Shown: in pieces, positions 56,068 through 64,000 of the stretch
How the letters are laid out: the number at the start of each line of letters is the position of its first letter
Position numbering within the stretch: position 1 is the first letter of the stretch
Source: Pelagibacterales bacterium SAG-MED17
GTDB lineage: Bacteria; Pseudomonadota; Alphaproteobacteria; Pelagibacterales; Pelagibacteraceae
DNA length: 64,000 bases
Direction: 5' to 3'
Assembly (NCBI GenBank): GCA_014654115.1
Contig: JACWDO010000002.1
Span: forward strand, 21,597 to 85,596
Notes under the pieces: generated by a model
The model's input: the letters and a program-made list of their open reading frames with translations, nothing else
Database searches by the model: none
Told to the model about the DNA's origin: nothing
Made by a program: the position numbers and the translations under genes

Positions 56068-59000
56068 TTACATTTTTGTTGGCATAGGTTTGTTTTTATC
56101 AATTTTATACTTTTTAATTGCATCTTCAGCATACTTTGATGTAACAAGTTGTTCATTAGCTAAAACACTAAGGCTATAAGCAACTATATGTTCTTTATCT
56201 ACTTCAAAAAAATTTCTTAGATTTTTTCTTGTATCACTTCTTCCATACCCATCAGTACCTAATGAATAAAAACTCTTTTTTGTGAAAGGTCTTATTTGAT
56301 CAGCATTTATTCTCATATAATCAGTAGCTGCAAGGATAGGACCTTGTTGTTTGCTTAAACATTCCTCTACATATGATTTTTTATTTGTTTCAGCGGGGTT
56401 TAGAAGGTTTAATCTTTCAACTTCCATTCCATTTTTTCTTAACTCATTAAAACTAGTAACACTCCAAACTTCACTATCTACTTGATATTCTTTTTTAAGG
56501 ATATCTGATGCAGCCATCATTTCTCTAAGTATTGTTCCTGATCCTAATAATTGAATTTTTGCATCTTTAGAACCTGATGTATCTTTAATTTTATACATCC
56601 CCTTTAAAATTCCATCCTCACAATCTTTAGGCATATCAGGATGAGAATAATTTTCATTCATTGTTGTAATATAATAAAAAATATTTTCATTTTTTTCATG
56701 CATCCTTCTTAGACCTTCTCTAAAGATCACAGCTAATTCATAATGAAATGTTGGATCATAAGAAATGCAGTTAGGAATTGTTGATGCCAATAAATGACTA
56801 TGCCCATCTTGGTGTTGAAGACCTTCTCCTGCAAGTGTTGTTCTTCCTGCTGTCGCACCAATTAAAAAACCTCTTGCTTGGCTGTCTCCTGCTGCCCAAG
56901 CAAAATCTCCTATTCTTTGAAAACCAAACATAGAATAAAAAAGGTAAATTGGTATCATTTCAATATCATGATTTGTGTATGCTGTTCCTGCTGCTATCCA
57001 AGAAGACATAGAACCAGACTCTGTAATTCCTTCTTCTAATACTTGACCACTTTTTTCTTCTCTGTAAGATGAAAGTTGTGCGGAATCTTCTGGCTCATAT
57101 TTTTGACCTTCATGAGCATATATACCTATTTTTTGGAAAAAACCCTCCATTCCAAATGTTCTAGCCTCATCAGGAATAATCGGAACCAATTTTGGTGCTA
57201 CGTTTTTATCTCTTAAAAGATTAGTCAACATTCTAACTAATGCCATTGTTGTTGACATTTCTTTTTCTCCTGTTGATTTCTTCATAAAATCAAAAATATC
57301 TTTACTTGGAGCTTTAATTGGTTTTGAGTAGGATGTTCTCTCTGGAATGAAACCACCTAGTTCTAACCTCCTTTTTTTTAGGTATTTAATTTCTTCAGAA
57401 TTTTCATCTGGTTTAAAATATTCGATATTTTTAACTTGGGAATCTGTTAAAGGAACATCAAATCTATCCCTGTAATACATCAAATCATCTACATCTAATT
57501 TTTTTTGTTGATGAGTAGTATTTACACTCTCACCACTTTTTCCCATGCCATAACCTTTTATGGTTTTAGCTATTATAACTGTCGGGCTTCCTTTGTGATT
57601 AACTGCTTTATCATAAGCAGCATAAACTTTATGAGGATCATGACCTCCTCTATTCAACCGCCAAATGTCAGTATCTGACATTGATGAAACTAATTCTGCA
57701 GTTTCGGGATATTTACCAAAAAACTTTTCTCTTACATATAATCCATTTCTTGCTTTAAATGCTTGATATTCGCCATCTACAGTCTCATTCATTATTTTTA
57801 CCAAATGCCCAGTCTTGTCATTTGCTAAAAGTGAATCCCAATAAGATCCCCAAATAACTTTTAAAACGTTCCAACCACCACCTCTGAAAATACCCTCTAA
57901 TTCTTGAATTATTTTTCCATTTCCTCTTACTGGACCATCTAATCGTTGTAAGTTGCAATTAACAACGAATATTAAATTATCTAAATTTTCACGCGCCGCC
58001 AAACCAATTGCACCAAGCGACTCGGGCTCATCCATTTCTCCATCTCCAAGAAAAGCCCAGACTTTTCTTCCTTCATCTTTAATTAATCCTCTATTAATAA
58101 GGTATTTCATAAACCTTGCTTGATATATTGCTAGCATTGGACCGATACCCATTGATACTGTTGGAAATTGCCAAAAATTTGGCATTAGCCAAGGATGAGG
58201 ATATGATGAAAGTCCACCAGTCTGTACTTCTTGTCGAAATCTATCTAACTGCTTTTCATTCAATCTTCCTTCAAGAAAAGCTCTTGCATACATGCCAGGT
58301 GCACTATGTCCTTGAAAATAAACTAAATCACCTCCAAATTTATTATTTTTTGCTCGCCAAAAATGATTCATCCCAACATCATACAAAGTTGCGGCTGATG
58401 CAAATGTTCCTATGTGACCACCAAGCTCAGGATACTTTTTATTTGCTCTAACTACCATTGCAGCAGCATTCCATCTAATAAGTGATCTTAATTTACGTTC
58501 TATATTTTGATCTCCCGGAGATCTTTTTTCTTCTTCAGGAGGTATAGTATTTACATATGGACTAGTCTGAGTATGTGGAATTTTTGATCCAGCTTTATAA
58601 GATTGATCAATCAATTGTTTTATTAAAAAATGAGCTCTTTCCGAACCATCATTTTGTAATACTGCACTTAAGGAGTCCAACCACTCTTTGGTTTCAATAG
58701 GGTCGATATCATCATCACTATTGACCATTTTAACTTCATTAGTCAATCTTGTTTGCTTAATTTGTTTAGGTTCTATAACTTTTGTTTCAAATTTTGTATC
58801 GGTTTTGGTAGCAGTTTCTGCTTCTTCTATTAATTTCTCTGTTGATGGAGGAATTTTTTCATCTAAAGTTTTAGTGATTTCCTCATTTTCATCTTTTTTG
58901 TCTGAAGATAGAGTGAGTATCAAATCACCTTTTGAAACTTTATCACCTATTTTTACTTTTATATTATCTACTATGCCTTCATAATTAGATGGTACTTCAA

Positions 59001-59133
59001 CACTTGATTTATCACTTTCTAAAGTTACGACAGGGTCATTTTTACTGATTTTATCGCCTTTTTTTACAAGTACTTCGATTATTTCAACGTTTTCAAAATC
59101 TCCTATATCAGGAACTAATAAATCTAGATTCAT
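56068..59133 (-). CDS. aceE: Pyruvate dehydrogenase E1 (homodimeric) with N-terminal lipoyl domain
   Basis: 1021-residue ThDP enzyme that decarboxylates pyruvate. Residues 1-76 form a complete biotinyl/lipoyl domain with the lipoylation site K42 in ESDKSSVEVP; residues 77-137 are a charged flexible linker; AceE proper starts near 138 (DDDIDPIETKEWL). It continues with GGDLVYFQGH, the ThDP motif GDGEMDEPES...NCNLQ and FFGKYPETA, closely matching E. coli AceE (887 residues). The lipoyl arm is thus tethered to E1 instead of E2. An in-frame ATG at 58728 (M136) could give an arm-less E1. First gene of the operon; tRNA-Arg lies divergently upstream. Confidence 0.95.
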   Translation of the reverse strand: MNLDLLVPDIGDFENVEIIEVLVKKGDKISKNDPVVTLESDKSSVEVPSNYEGIVDNIKVKIGDKVSKGDLILTLSSDKKDENEEITKTLDEKIPPSTEKLIEEAETATKTDTKFETKVIEPKQIKQTRLTNEVKMVNSDDDIDPIETKEWLDSLSAVLQNDGSERAHFLIKQLIDQSYKAGSKIPHTQTSPYVNTIPPEEEKRSPGDQNIERKLRSLIRWNAAAMVVRANKKYPELGGHIGTFASAATLYDVGMNHFWRAKNNKFGGDLVYFQGHSAPGMYARAFLEGRLNEKQLDRFRQEVQTGGLSSYPHPWLMPNFWQFPTVSMGIGPMLAIYQARFMKYLINRGLIKDEGRKVWAFLGDGEMDEPESLGAIGLAARENLDNLIFVVNCNLQRLDGPVRGNGKIIQELEGIFRGGGWNVLKVIWGSYWDSLLANDKTGHLVKIMNETVDGEYQAFKARNGLYVREKFFGKYPETAELVSSMSDTDIWRLNRGGHDPHKVYAAYDKAVNHKGSPTVIIAKTIKGYGMGKSGESVNTTHQQKKLDVDDLMYYRDRFDVPLTDSQVKNIEYFKPDENSEEIKYLKKRRLELGGFIPERTSYSKPIKAPSKDIFDFMKKSTGEKEMSTTMALVRMLTNLLRDKNVAPKLVPIIPDEARTFGMEGFFQKIGIYAHEGQKYEPEDSAQLSSYREEKSGQVLEEGITESGSMSSWIAAGTAYTNHDIEMIPIYLFYSMFGFQRIGDFAWAAGDSQARGFLIGATAGRTTLAGEGLQHQDGHSHLLASTIPNCISYDPTFHYELAVIFREGLRRMHEKNENIFYYITTMNENYSHPDMPKDCEDGILKGMYKIKDTSGSKDAKIQLLGSGTILREMMAASDILKKEYQVDSEVWSVTSFNELRKNGMEVERLNLLNPAETNKKSYVEECLSKQQGPILAATDYMRINADQIRPFTKKSFYSLGTDGYGRSDTRKNLRNFFEVDKEHIVAYSLSVLANEQLVTSKYAEDAIKKYKIDKNKPMPTKM

Positions 59134-59210
59134 TTTTGTAATATATATATATCAATATTTGCTAAAAAAATAATTTACATTATTAATTATGTATAAAAAC
59201 TGTACAAATT

Positions 59211-59287
59211 GCGCCTGTAGCTCAATTGGATAGAGCGCTTGGCTACGGACCAGGAGGTTCTGGGTTCAACTCCTAGCAGGCGCACCA
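59211..59287 (+). tRNA. tRNA-Arg (ACG), CCA encoded
   Basis: 77-base cloverleaf: acceptor GCGCCTG/CAGGCGC, D arm AGCTCAATTGGATAGAGC, anticodon stem CTTGG/CCAGG with loop CTACGGA (anticodon ACG, to be edited to ICG), T loop TTCAACT, A73, CCA. It is 77 bases upstream of aceE on the opposite strand. A TATAAA box at 59192-59197 lies 13 bases before the tRNA and may be its -10. Confidence 0.94.
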
Positions 59288-59301
59288 AAATGAAAGGATA
59301 A

Positions 59302-59385
59302 ATGAAAATATCACTTGAAAAATCTGTAATATATTTCTTTTGTTTAGTTTTATTATTTATACTAATTATAACAATAATTCTTTAA
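59302..59385 (+). CDS. Membrane micropeptide, 27 residues, coupled to thioesterase gene
   Basis: Short frame encoding MKISLEKSVIYFF followed by an uninterrupted hydrophobic helix ending TIIL. An AGGA sequence (59295-59298) lies 3 bases before the ATG, and the stop overlaps the start of the thioesterase gene (TAATG). The coupling and the clean single-helix composition make translation plausible. Function unknown. Confidence 0.45.
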   Translation: MKISLEKSVIYFFCLVLLFILIITIIL

Positions 59386-59810
59386 TGAAAAAAAAATTTG
59401 AACAACTAAGCAATAAGCCAAGCTACATGAAGCATAATGGTGGTTTGTTATTCAGATCTATTACAAAGAAAAAATTTGAGTTTAAAACTAAGATTATAAA
59501 AACACACCTAAACAAAGCTGGGATAACTCATGGTGGTTATATTTGTACAATCATTGATGCTGGTGCAGGAACTTCTTGCCATCATGCAAGTGGTAATAAA
59601 CCATGTGTAACTATTTCATTGGATATAAAATTTATAGCTCCCTCAAACCTTGGAGACGAATTATTAGGAACAGTTGAAATTCAAAAAGTTACAAAATCAA
59701 TGGTATTTATTAATTGCAAACTTAAGTGTAAAAATAAATTAATTGCAAGTGCAGTTGGAATTTGGAAAATTTTAAGAAGACCACTTCCAAATGCTGGGTT
59801 AGGTGGATAG
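59385..59810 (+). CDS. PaaI-family hotdog-fold thioesterase
   Basis: 141-residue acyl-CoA thioesterase of the PaaI/YbgC hotdog type. The catalytic segment HGGYICTIIDAGAG and the later VTISLDIKFIAPSNLGD strand pattern are typical. The open frame extends to 59340, but the ATG at 59385 overlaps the micropeptide stop and gives a family-like N-terminus. Probably cytoplasmic; acyl group unknown. Convergent with the TRAP permease gene, 3 bases apart. Confidence 0.82.
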   Translation: MKKKFEQLSNKPSYMKHNGGLLFRSITKKKFEFKTKIIKTHLNKAGITHGGYICTIIDAGAGTSCHHASGNKPCVTISLDIKFIAPSNLGDELLGTVEIQKVTKSMVFINCKLKCKNKLIASAVGIWKILRRPLPNAGLGG

Positions 59811-59813
59811 ATT

Positions 59814-61799
59814 TTATTTTCTTAATTGAACGACAAATATTGGAAGAACTAAAACTAAACCAATAATTGACGAGCCTAAACCAGGTGCAATAAATAATAA
59901 TGAAATAATTCCTAAATACCATCTTTGAAACGTAGGCACTGATTTAAATAGATAGCCTGTAAATCCAATTCCAATTAACCCAATTCCAACCATTGCAGAT
60001 ATTAATGTTACAAAAAAATCATAAAAATTAAAACCTTGAGCAACTAATAACAATGATGGGGAATAAACGAATACAAAAGGCACAAGAGCTTTTGCAATGC
60101 CTAGCCTAAAAGCTGTATTGCCAGTAGTAAAAGGATTTGATCCAGCTATTCCAGCAGCAGCATATGCTGCCAGGGCAACAGGTGGGGTTATGTCTGCTAA
60201 TACACCATAATAAAATACAAAAAAGTGTGAAACAATAGGCTCTATTTGTAATTGAGTAAGAGCAGGAGCGGCAACAGCAACTAGTATGATATATGTTGCG
60301 GTAGTTGGCACACCTGTCCCCATAAATATGCAGGAAATTGCAATTAAAATAAGCGAAAAAAATAATGTTAGATCAGCTAAAGAAAAATAATCAAAAGGTA
60401 AAAAGTTTAAAAAGAAACCTCCAATATCACCAGCCGTTTGAATTACCACATAACCTAATCTAAAACCAACACCAGTTAGTGTAACTACACCAACTATAAT
60501 TCCTATTGATGTTGCGGCTGCTCCAACAGCTAAAGTATTCTTTGCACCTCTAGCAAGACAATCAAACAAATCATTAAAAGTAAGTCTATTTTTTTTTCTA
60601 ATAAAACCAATAACGATACATGCAATTATTCCATTTACTGCCGCATAATCTGGAGTACGACCAATTAAAATTAAATATACCAAAATAAATAATGGAACTA
60701 TTGCAAGCCAATTGTCTTGTATAATTTTTAAAAATTTAGGAACTTCACTTTCATTTAAACCTCTAAGTCCTAATTTTTTTGCTTCCAAATGAACCATTAC
60801 AAATATTCCAAAATAATGAAGCAATGCTGGAATTAACGCAGCCGCTAAAATATCTCTTAAAGGTAATTCTAAATATTCTACCATTATAAAAGCAGCAGCC
60901 CCTAGAATAGGTGGGGTTATTTGTCCACCAGTAGATGCTGTTGCTTCTACAGCTCCAGAAAAATGTGGGGGATATCCAACTTTTTTCATTGCAGGAATTG
61001 TTAAAGATCCAGTTGTTACTGTATTTGCAATTGAAGATCCTGATATAGTCCCAAGAAATGCTGAAGAAAAAATTGCTACTTTTGCTGGACCGCCTGAATA
61101 TCTTCCAGCTATTACCATCGCTAAGTCAATAAATAATTGTCCCAATCCTATACGTGTTGCAAGCACACCAAATAAAATAAATAAAAAAACATATTGAGCC
61201 ATAACTCCAACAGCAATCCCATAGATACCTTGATTGGTTATATAAATATGATTTACAAAACCGGCCCAGCTACTGCCTCCATGTTTTAAAGCTCCAGGAA
61301 AAATAGGACCATAAAGTGCAAAAATCATAAATATTACGCATATTAATGGCAATGTGTATCCAATAGATCTTCTTGCTGCCTCAAGGGTTAAAATTATAAG
61401 AATTGATCCCATGATAACTTCCGTGCTTGATGGATTTCCTACTCTGCTGGCTAATATTTCAGGAGGTAATAAGGGCAAATAAAGTGCGGTTATGACAACT
61501 AAAATTGAAAAAATAATATCTATTATTGGAACTTTTCTTTTTGATTTGTCATCAGAAAAACTTTTCCAATTATAAAATAGGAATACTAGACCAACTACAA
61601 AAGAAATATGAATACCTCTATGAAGAATATCTCTAATTGTTCCAAATCCTGAAGCATAAAAATGATAAATTGACATTGCAACTAATGCAACAAACGTCAA
61701 TGATTTAAGAAAATTTTTTAGTTTTCTTTCGTTGCTTTTTATTTCAAACTTTTCTTCAAGTTTTGAAACCTCTTCAGGGGAAATATTAAATTGAGACAT
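59814..61799 (-). CDS. TAXI-type TRAP transporter fused permease (DctQM-like)
   Basis: 661-residue integral membrane protein combining the small 4-helix and large 12-helix TRAP subunits. It has more than 15 hydrophobic segments, an N-terminal cytoplasmic stretch of about 25 residues, and DctM-type GSSIANTVTTGSLTIPAMKK and GVPTTATYI segments. Fused permeases of this kind go with TAXI-type binding proteins, and one is encoded just upstream. Driven by Na+ or H+ gradient; substrate not known. The start codon lies 4 bases after a perfect 11-bp hairpin. Confidence 0.9.
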   Translation of the reverse strand: MSQFNISPEEVSKLEEKFEIKSNERKLKNFLKSLTFVALVAMSIYHFYASGFGTIRDILHRGIHISFVVGLVFLFYNWKSFSDDKSKRKVPIIDIIFSILVVITALYLPLLPPEILASRVGNPSSTEVIMGSILIILTLEAARRSIGYTLPLICVIFMIFALYGPIFPGALKHGGSSWAGFVNHIYITNQGIYGIAVGVMAQYVFLFILFGVLATRIGLGQLFIDLAMVIAGRYSGGPAKVAIFSSAFLGTISGSSIANTVTTGSLTIPAMKKVGYPPHFSGAVEATASTGGQITPPILGAAAFIMVEYLELPLRDILAAALIPALLHYFGIFVMVHLEAKKLGLRGLNESEVPKFLKIIQDNWLAIVPLFILVYLILIGRTPDYAAVNGIIACIVIGFIRKKNRLTFNDLFDCLARGAKNTLAVGAAATSIGIIVGVVTLTGVGFRLGYVVIQTAGDIGGFFLNFLPFDYFSLADLTLFFSLILIAISCIFMGTGVPTTATYIILVAVAAPALTQLQIEPIVSHFFVFYYGVLADITPPVALAAYAAAGIAGSNPFTTGNTAFRLGIAKALVPFVFVYSPSLLLVAQGFNFYDFFVTLISAMVGIGLIGIGFTGYLFKSVPTFQRWYLGIISLLFIAPGLGSSIIGLVLVLPIFVVQLRK

Positions 61800-61803
61800 A
61801 ATA

Positions 61804-61831
61804 ATGCCCTAGATCTTTATATCTAGGGCAT
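61804..61831 (-). promoter_or_regulatory. Perfect 11-bp hairpin between TRAP binding-protein and permease genes
   Basis: ATGCCCTAGAT and ATCTAGGGCAT flank a 6-base loop, the most stable stem noticed in the intergenic regions. It lies 24 bases after the binding-protein stop codon and 4 bases before the permease ATG. It may act as a partial terminator or mRNA stabiliser giving excess binding protein, or hide the permease ribosome binding region. Confidence 0.75.
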
Positions 61832-61855
61832 GATATATATAGTATACTTATAAAA

Positions 61856-62863
61856 TTAATTTATAAGTCCTGCTTCTTTATAGAACTTTTCTGCACCAGG
61901 ATGTAACGGCACTCCTACTCCAGAAAGAGCTGATTCAGGTGTTATTGTTTTACCTTTGGCATGACCAACATCCATCAACTTTCTAGACTCTTTATTCCAC
62001 AAAGCTTTAGTAATTTGGTAGATAAGTTCATTATCTTCTTTTGCAGAAGTAAACCATTGAGCGCCTACTGCTACAGTATTTACTTCATCAACACCTTCGT
62101 AAGTTCCTGAAGGAATTGGACTCTGCGAGAAAAAACCGTATTTTGAAGTCAATGCTTTAGCTCCTGCTCCATCGATAGGAACTAATTTTACATCAACTGC
62201 AGATGCTAATTCAACAATCGCTCCTGTTGGAAAACCTGCTACAACAAAAATTGCATCAACTTTACCATTTCTCAGTGCATCTGTAGCTGCTTTACCTTTT
62301 AAAGCTTCAGCTTTTACATCGCTAGTACTTAAGCCATTTGATTCTAAAATTAATTTAGCGTCAACATATGTACCAGACCCAGGCTCATCGAGTGAAACTC
62401 TTTTACCTTTTAAATCTTTGACAGAATTAATATTACTTTTTTTAAGAGCAACTAAATGAATGTGTTCTTGGAAAAGTGCTGCAATAGTTCTTAATTCTTT
62501 CGCTGGTTCTTTTCCTTCCATAGTCCCGGTACCAGTGTAAGCCCAATAAGCTACATCAGACTGTGCAAATCCTGAATTTCTTAAACCTGAGATAATTGCA
62601 TTTACATTATCTACTGATCCTCTTGATGAAACAGCAGATGCAATTAAGTTTGGAACTCCACAACTTCCACCTTTGCCACATTCTCTTGATCCTGGCGGTT
62701 TAGAAATTGCGTTAGCTATCATTCCACCAACTGGATAGTAAGTATAAGCTGTTCCTCCTGTACCAATTGTAAAAAATTTTAGTTCTTGAGCAAACGATTT
62801 ACCTGACAAACCAAGTGTCAGAAGTAATATCATTAGAGAACTTTTAAATAAGTTTTTTATCAT
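61856..62863 (-). CDS. TAXI-family TRAP solute-binding protein
   Basis: 335-residue periplasmic binding protein. Sec signal peptide (MIKNLFKSSLMILLLTLGLSG, likely cut after SFA, about residue 25), then the TAXI signature GTGGTAYTYYPVGG (about residues 34-47), a cysteine pair (C62, C68) in a short glycine-rich loop that could form a disulfide, and a typical C-terminal HPGAEKFYKE. It precedes its permease on the same strand. Good Shine-Dalgarno GGAGAG at 62867-62872. Substrates of TAXI systems include glutamate and other organic acids; this one is not determined. Confidence 0.9.
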   Translation of the reverse strand: MIKNLFKSSLMILLLTLGLSGKSFAQELKFFTIGTGGTAYTYYPVGGMIANAISKPPGSRECGKGGSCGVPNLIASAVSSRGSVDNVNAIISGLRNSGFAQSDVAYWAYTGTGTMEGKEPAKELRTIAALFQEHIHLVALKKSNINSVKDLKGKRVSLDEPGSGTYVDAKLILESNGLSTSDVKAEALKGKAATDALRNGKVDAIFVVAGFPTGAIVELASAVDVKLVPIDGAGAKALTSKYGFFSQSPIPSGTYEGVDEVNTVAVGAQWFTSAKEDNELIYQITKALWNKESRKLMDVGHAKGKTITPESALSGVGVPLHPGAEKFYKEAGLIN

Positions 62864-62866
62864 TTT

Positions 62867-62872
62867 CTCTCC
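62867..62872 (-). promoter_or_regulatory. Shine-Dalgarno of the TAXI binding-protein gene
   Basis: GGAGAG on the minus strand, 3 bases before the ATG at 62863. The upstream interval to 62939 also holds an imperfect palindrome TTGATACTATT/AATAGTAATCAA (62886-62909), a possible operator or promoter part. Confidence 0.55.
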
Positions 62873-62939
62873 AATTTATTAGTTATTGATACTATTTAAT
62901 AGTAATCAATTATTATTGTCTATATAAATTTAGAAGTAT

Positions 62940-64000
62940 TTATGGTTTTCTAAGTTCATCCAAATTTTTAAATTCATTTAAAATAGTTGGATTAATAAGT
63001 GCTTGAATATTTTTTATTTTACTACCCTCTATAGTGTTTCTAACTGCAATCTCAACTATTTTTCCATTTTTTGTTCTTGGAATATCTGATACTTCAATTA
63101 TTTTTTTTGGTACGTGACGAGGAGATGCATTTAAACGAATAGCTTTTTTGAGTCTTGACACTAGGTCTTCGTTTAATGTTTTGAGCTTCTTAAGTACTAT
63201 AAATAATATAATTCTCACATCATTGTCCCATTGCTGTCCTACAACTATAGATTCTTTTACCTCTTTAAACTTATCAACAACGGAATATATCTCCGCAGTG
63301 CCTAATCTAGCCCCTCCAGGATTGAGAGTAGCGTCTGATCTACCATAAATTATATATCCACCATTAGATTTTCTTTCTGCATAATCTCCATGATGCCAAA
63401 CATTTTTGTATTTTTCAAAATAAGCAGACTTATATTTTTTATTATTTTTATCGTTCCAAAAGTAAATTGGCATCGATGGGAATGGTGATTTACAGACTAA
63501 TTCACCTTTTTTGTTTATTAAGGATTTTCCCTTATCGGAAAAAACGTCCGTATTCATTCCTAATCCATTATTCTGAATTTGACCTCTATAAACTGGTGAA
63601 TATATATTTCCTAATACAAAACATGATACCAAATCTGTTCCACCTGCAATGGATGCTAAATGAACATTTTTTTTTATATTTTTATAAACATAATCAAAAC
63701 CATCAGAGGATAAGGGTGATCCAGTAGAACAAATAGTTTTTAGATACTTTAGTTTATATTTATTTTTAATCTTTATGTTAAGCTTTTTTAATTGGTCTAT
63801 GTACTTAGCGCTTATACCAAATAGAGAAATTTTTTCTTTCTCTGCTATTTTGAATAATAAATCATTTCTTTTATGCATTGGAAAACCATCAAAGAGGACA
63901 ATAGATGCTTTTGATGCTAAAAAAGTCATTAACCAATTCCACATCATCCATCCACAAGTAGTGAAATAAAAAATATTCAAGCACTTATTAATCCAACTAT
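62940..64000 (-). CDS. Acetoacetyl-CoA synthetase, 3' part (5' end outside or lost)
   Basis: ANL-superfamily acyl-CoA synthetase; joins acetoacetate to CoA using ATP. About 346 C-terminal residues are present, from the FYFTTCGWMMWNW block typical of acetoacetyl-CoA synthetases through IAGGTDLVSC, the YGRSDATLNPGGARLGTAEIY hinge and the C-terminal catalytic-lysine segment PRTKNGKIVE. Full enzymes are about 650 residues, so the N-terminal half is missing. The frame stays open to base 64000, but residues upstream of FYFTTCGW do not match the family. The DNA there is an inverted copy of 62983-63024, so the last 42 bases are probably an artefact. Confidence 0.8.
   Translation of the reverse strand, partial: SWINKCLNIFYFTTCGWMMWNWLMTFLASKASIVLFDGFPMHKRNDLLFKIAEKEKISLFGISAKYIDQLKKLNIKIKNKYKLKYLKTICSTGSPLSSDGFDYVYKNIKKNVHLASIAGGTDLVSCFVLGNIYSPVYRGQIQNNGLGMNTDVFSDKGKSLINKKGELVCKSPFPSMPIYFWNDKNNKKYKSAYFEKYKNVWHHGDYAERKSNGGYIIYGRSDATLNPGGARLGTAEIYSVVDKFKEVKESIVVGQQWDNDVRIILFIVLKKLKTLNEDLVSRLKKAIRLNASPRHVPKKIIEVSDIPRTKNGKIVEIAVRNTIEGSKIKNIQALINPTILNEFKNLDELRKP
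62983..63024 (+). repeat. Left arm of a 42-bp inverted repeat with the window end
   Basis: These bases, inside the acetoacetyl-CoA synthetase 3' end, recur in reverse complement at 63959-64000 with 37 identical bases from the outer end, one mismatch, then further identity. A copy this long in coding sequence of one gene, in opposite orientation about 1 kb apart, is not expected biologically. Confidence 0.9.
63959..64000 (-). repeat. Right arm of inverted repeat at window edge, likely chimeric
   Basis: Reverse complement of 62983-63024, running off the window. The inner boundary coincides with the point where the protein stops matching its family. Best read as an amplification or assembly chimera rather than genome sequence. 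Confidence 0.8.

Noticed and set aside
58116..58451. Plus-strand open frame of 111 codons inside aceE
   Set aside because: Antisense shadow of a highly conserved catalytic domain; no start signal or family match.

Overview
The window is very A+T-rich, almost fully coding, with short or negative intergenic distances and many stop/start overlaps. Gene content and order (accD-folC, hisD-DUF2948-murA-dcd, rpmH-rnpA-yidD-yidC-argB-HAD-dapD-dapE, truA-fmt-def, aroK-aroB, bolA-dnaJ-cobS-cobT, a RegB-type kinase, TRAP transporters) are alphaproteobacterial. The streamlining and base composition point to the SAR11 clade (Pelagibacterales). This assignment rests on recognised families and gene order, not on a tree. 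No prophage, insertion sequence, CRISPR array, rRNA or replication origin was seen.

Layout. 1-2.5 kb: accD, folC, trxA. 2.5-5.9 kb: three DNA-processing genes (exonuclease I, an MGME1-like PD-(D/E)XK nuclease, rmuC). 5.9-9.1 kb: a histidine unit of tRNA-His, hisS, hisZ and hisG, with the tRNA gene only 4 nt ahead of hisS. 9.3-13.8 kb: csp, tRNA-Phe, infA, hisD, DUF2948, murA, dcd and two small basic proteins. 13.8-20.6 kb: tRNA-Thr, a VTT-domain membrane protein, the rpmH-rnpA-yidD-yidC block, then argB, a HAD phosphatase, dapD and dapE. 20.6-22.1 kb: a histone-deacetylase-family hydrolase next to a SET-domain methyltransferase. 22.1-31.4 kb: truA-fmt-def, a large exported protein of unknown role, aroK-aroB, BolA, a J-domain protein and CobS/CobT homologues. 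31.4-35.1 kb: RegB-like kinase, gyrB without the usual Gram-negative insert, tRNA-Ser. 35.1-45.5 kb: methyltransferase, lepA, pheT-pheS-rplT-rpmI-infC-thrS and a glycosyltransferase. 45.5-53.1 kb: alpha/beta hydrolase, gltB-gltD, uppP. 53.1-59.1 kb: an operon of a pyruvate dehydrogenase E1 carrying its own lipoyl domain, an E2 without one, a 2-oxoglutarate dioxygenase of the gamma-butyrobetaine hydroxylase type, and an EamA permease. 59.2-64 kb: tRNA-Arg, a membrane micropeptide coupled to a thioesterase, a TAXI-TRAP transporter, and the 3' part of an acetoacetyl-CoA synthetase gene.

The most notable biology is the pyruvate dehydrogenase complex in which the lipoyl swinging arm sits on E1 and is missing from E2. 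Other points of interest are the tRNA-His/hisS/hisZ/hisG unit with an A73 tRNA-His, the deacetylase/SET pair, and a hairpin placed exactly ahead of the TRAP permease start. A caution: the last 42 or so bases of the window are an inverted copy of 62983-63024, most simply explained as a chimeric amplification or assembly junction. The very end should therefore not be trusted as genomic sequence.
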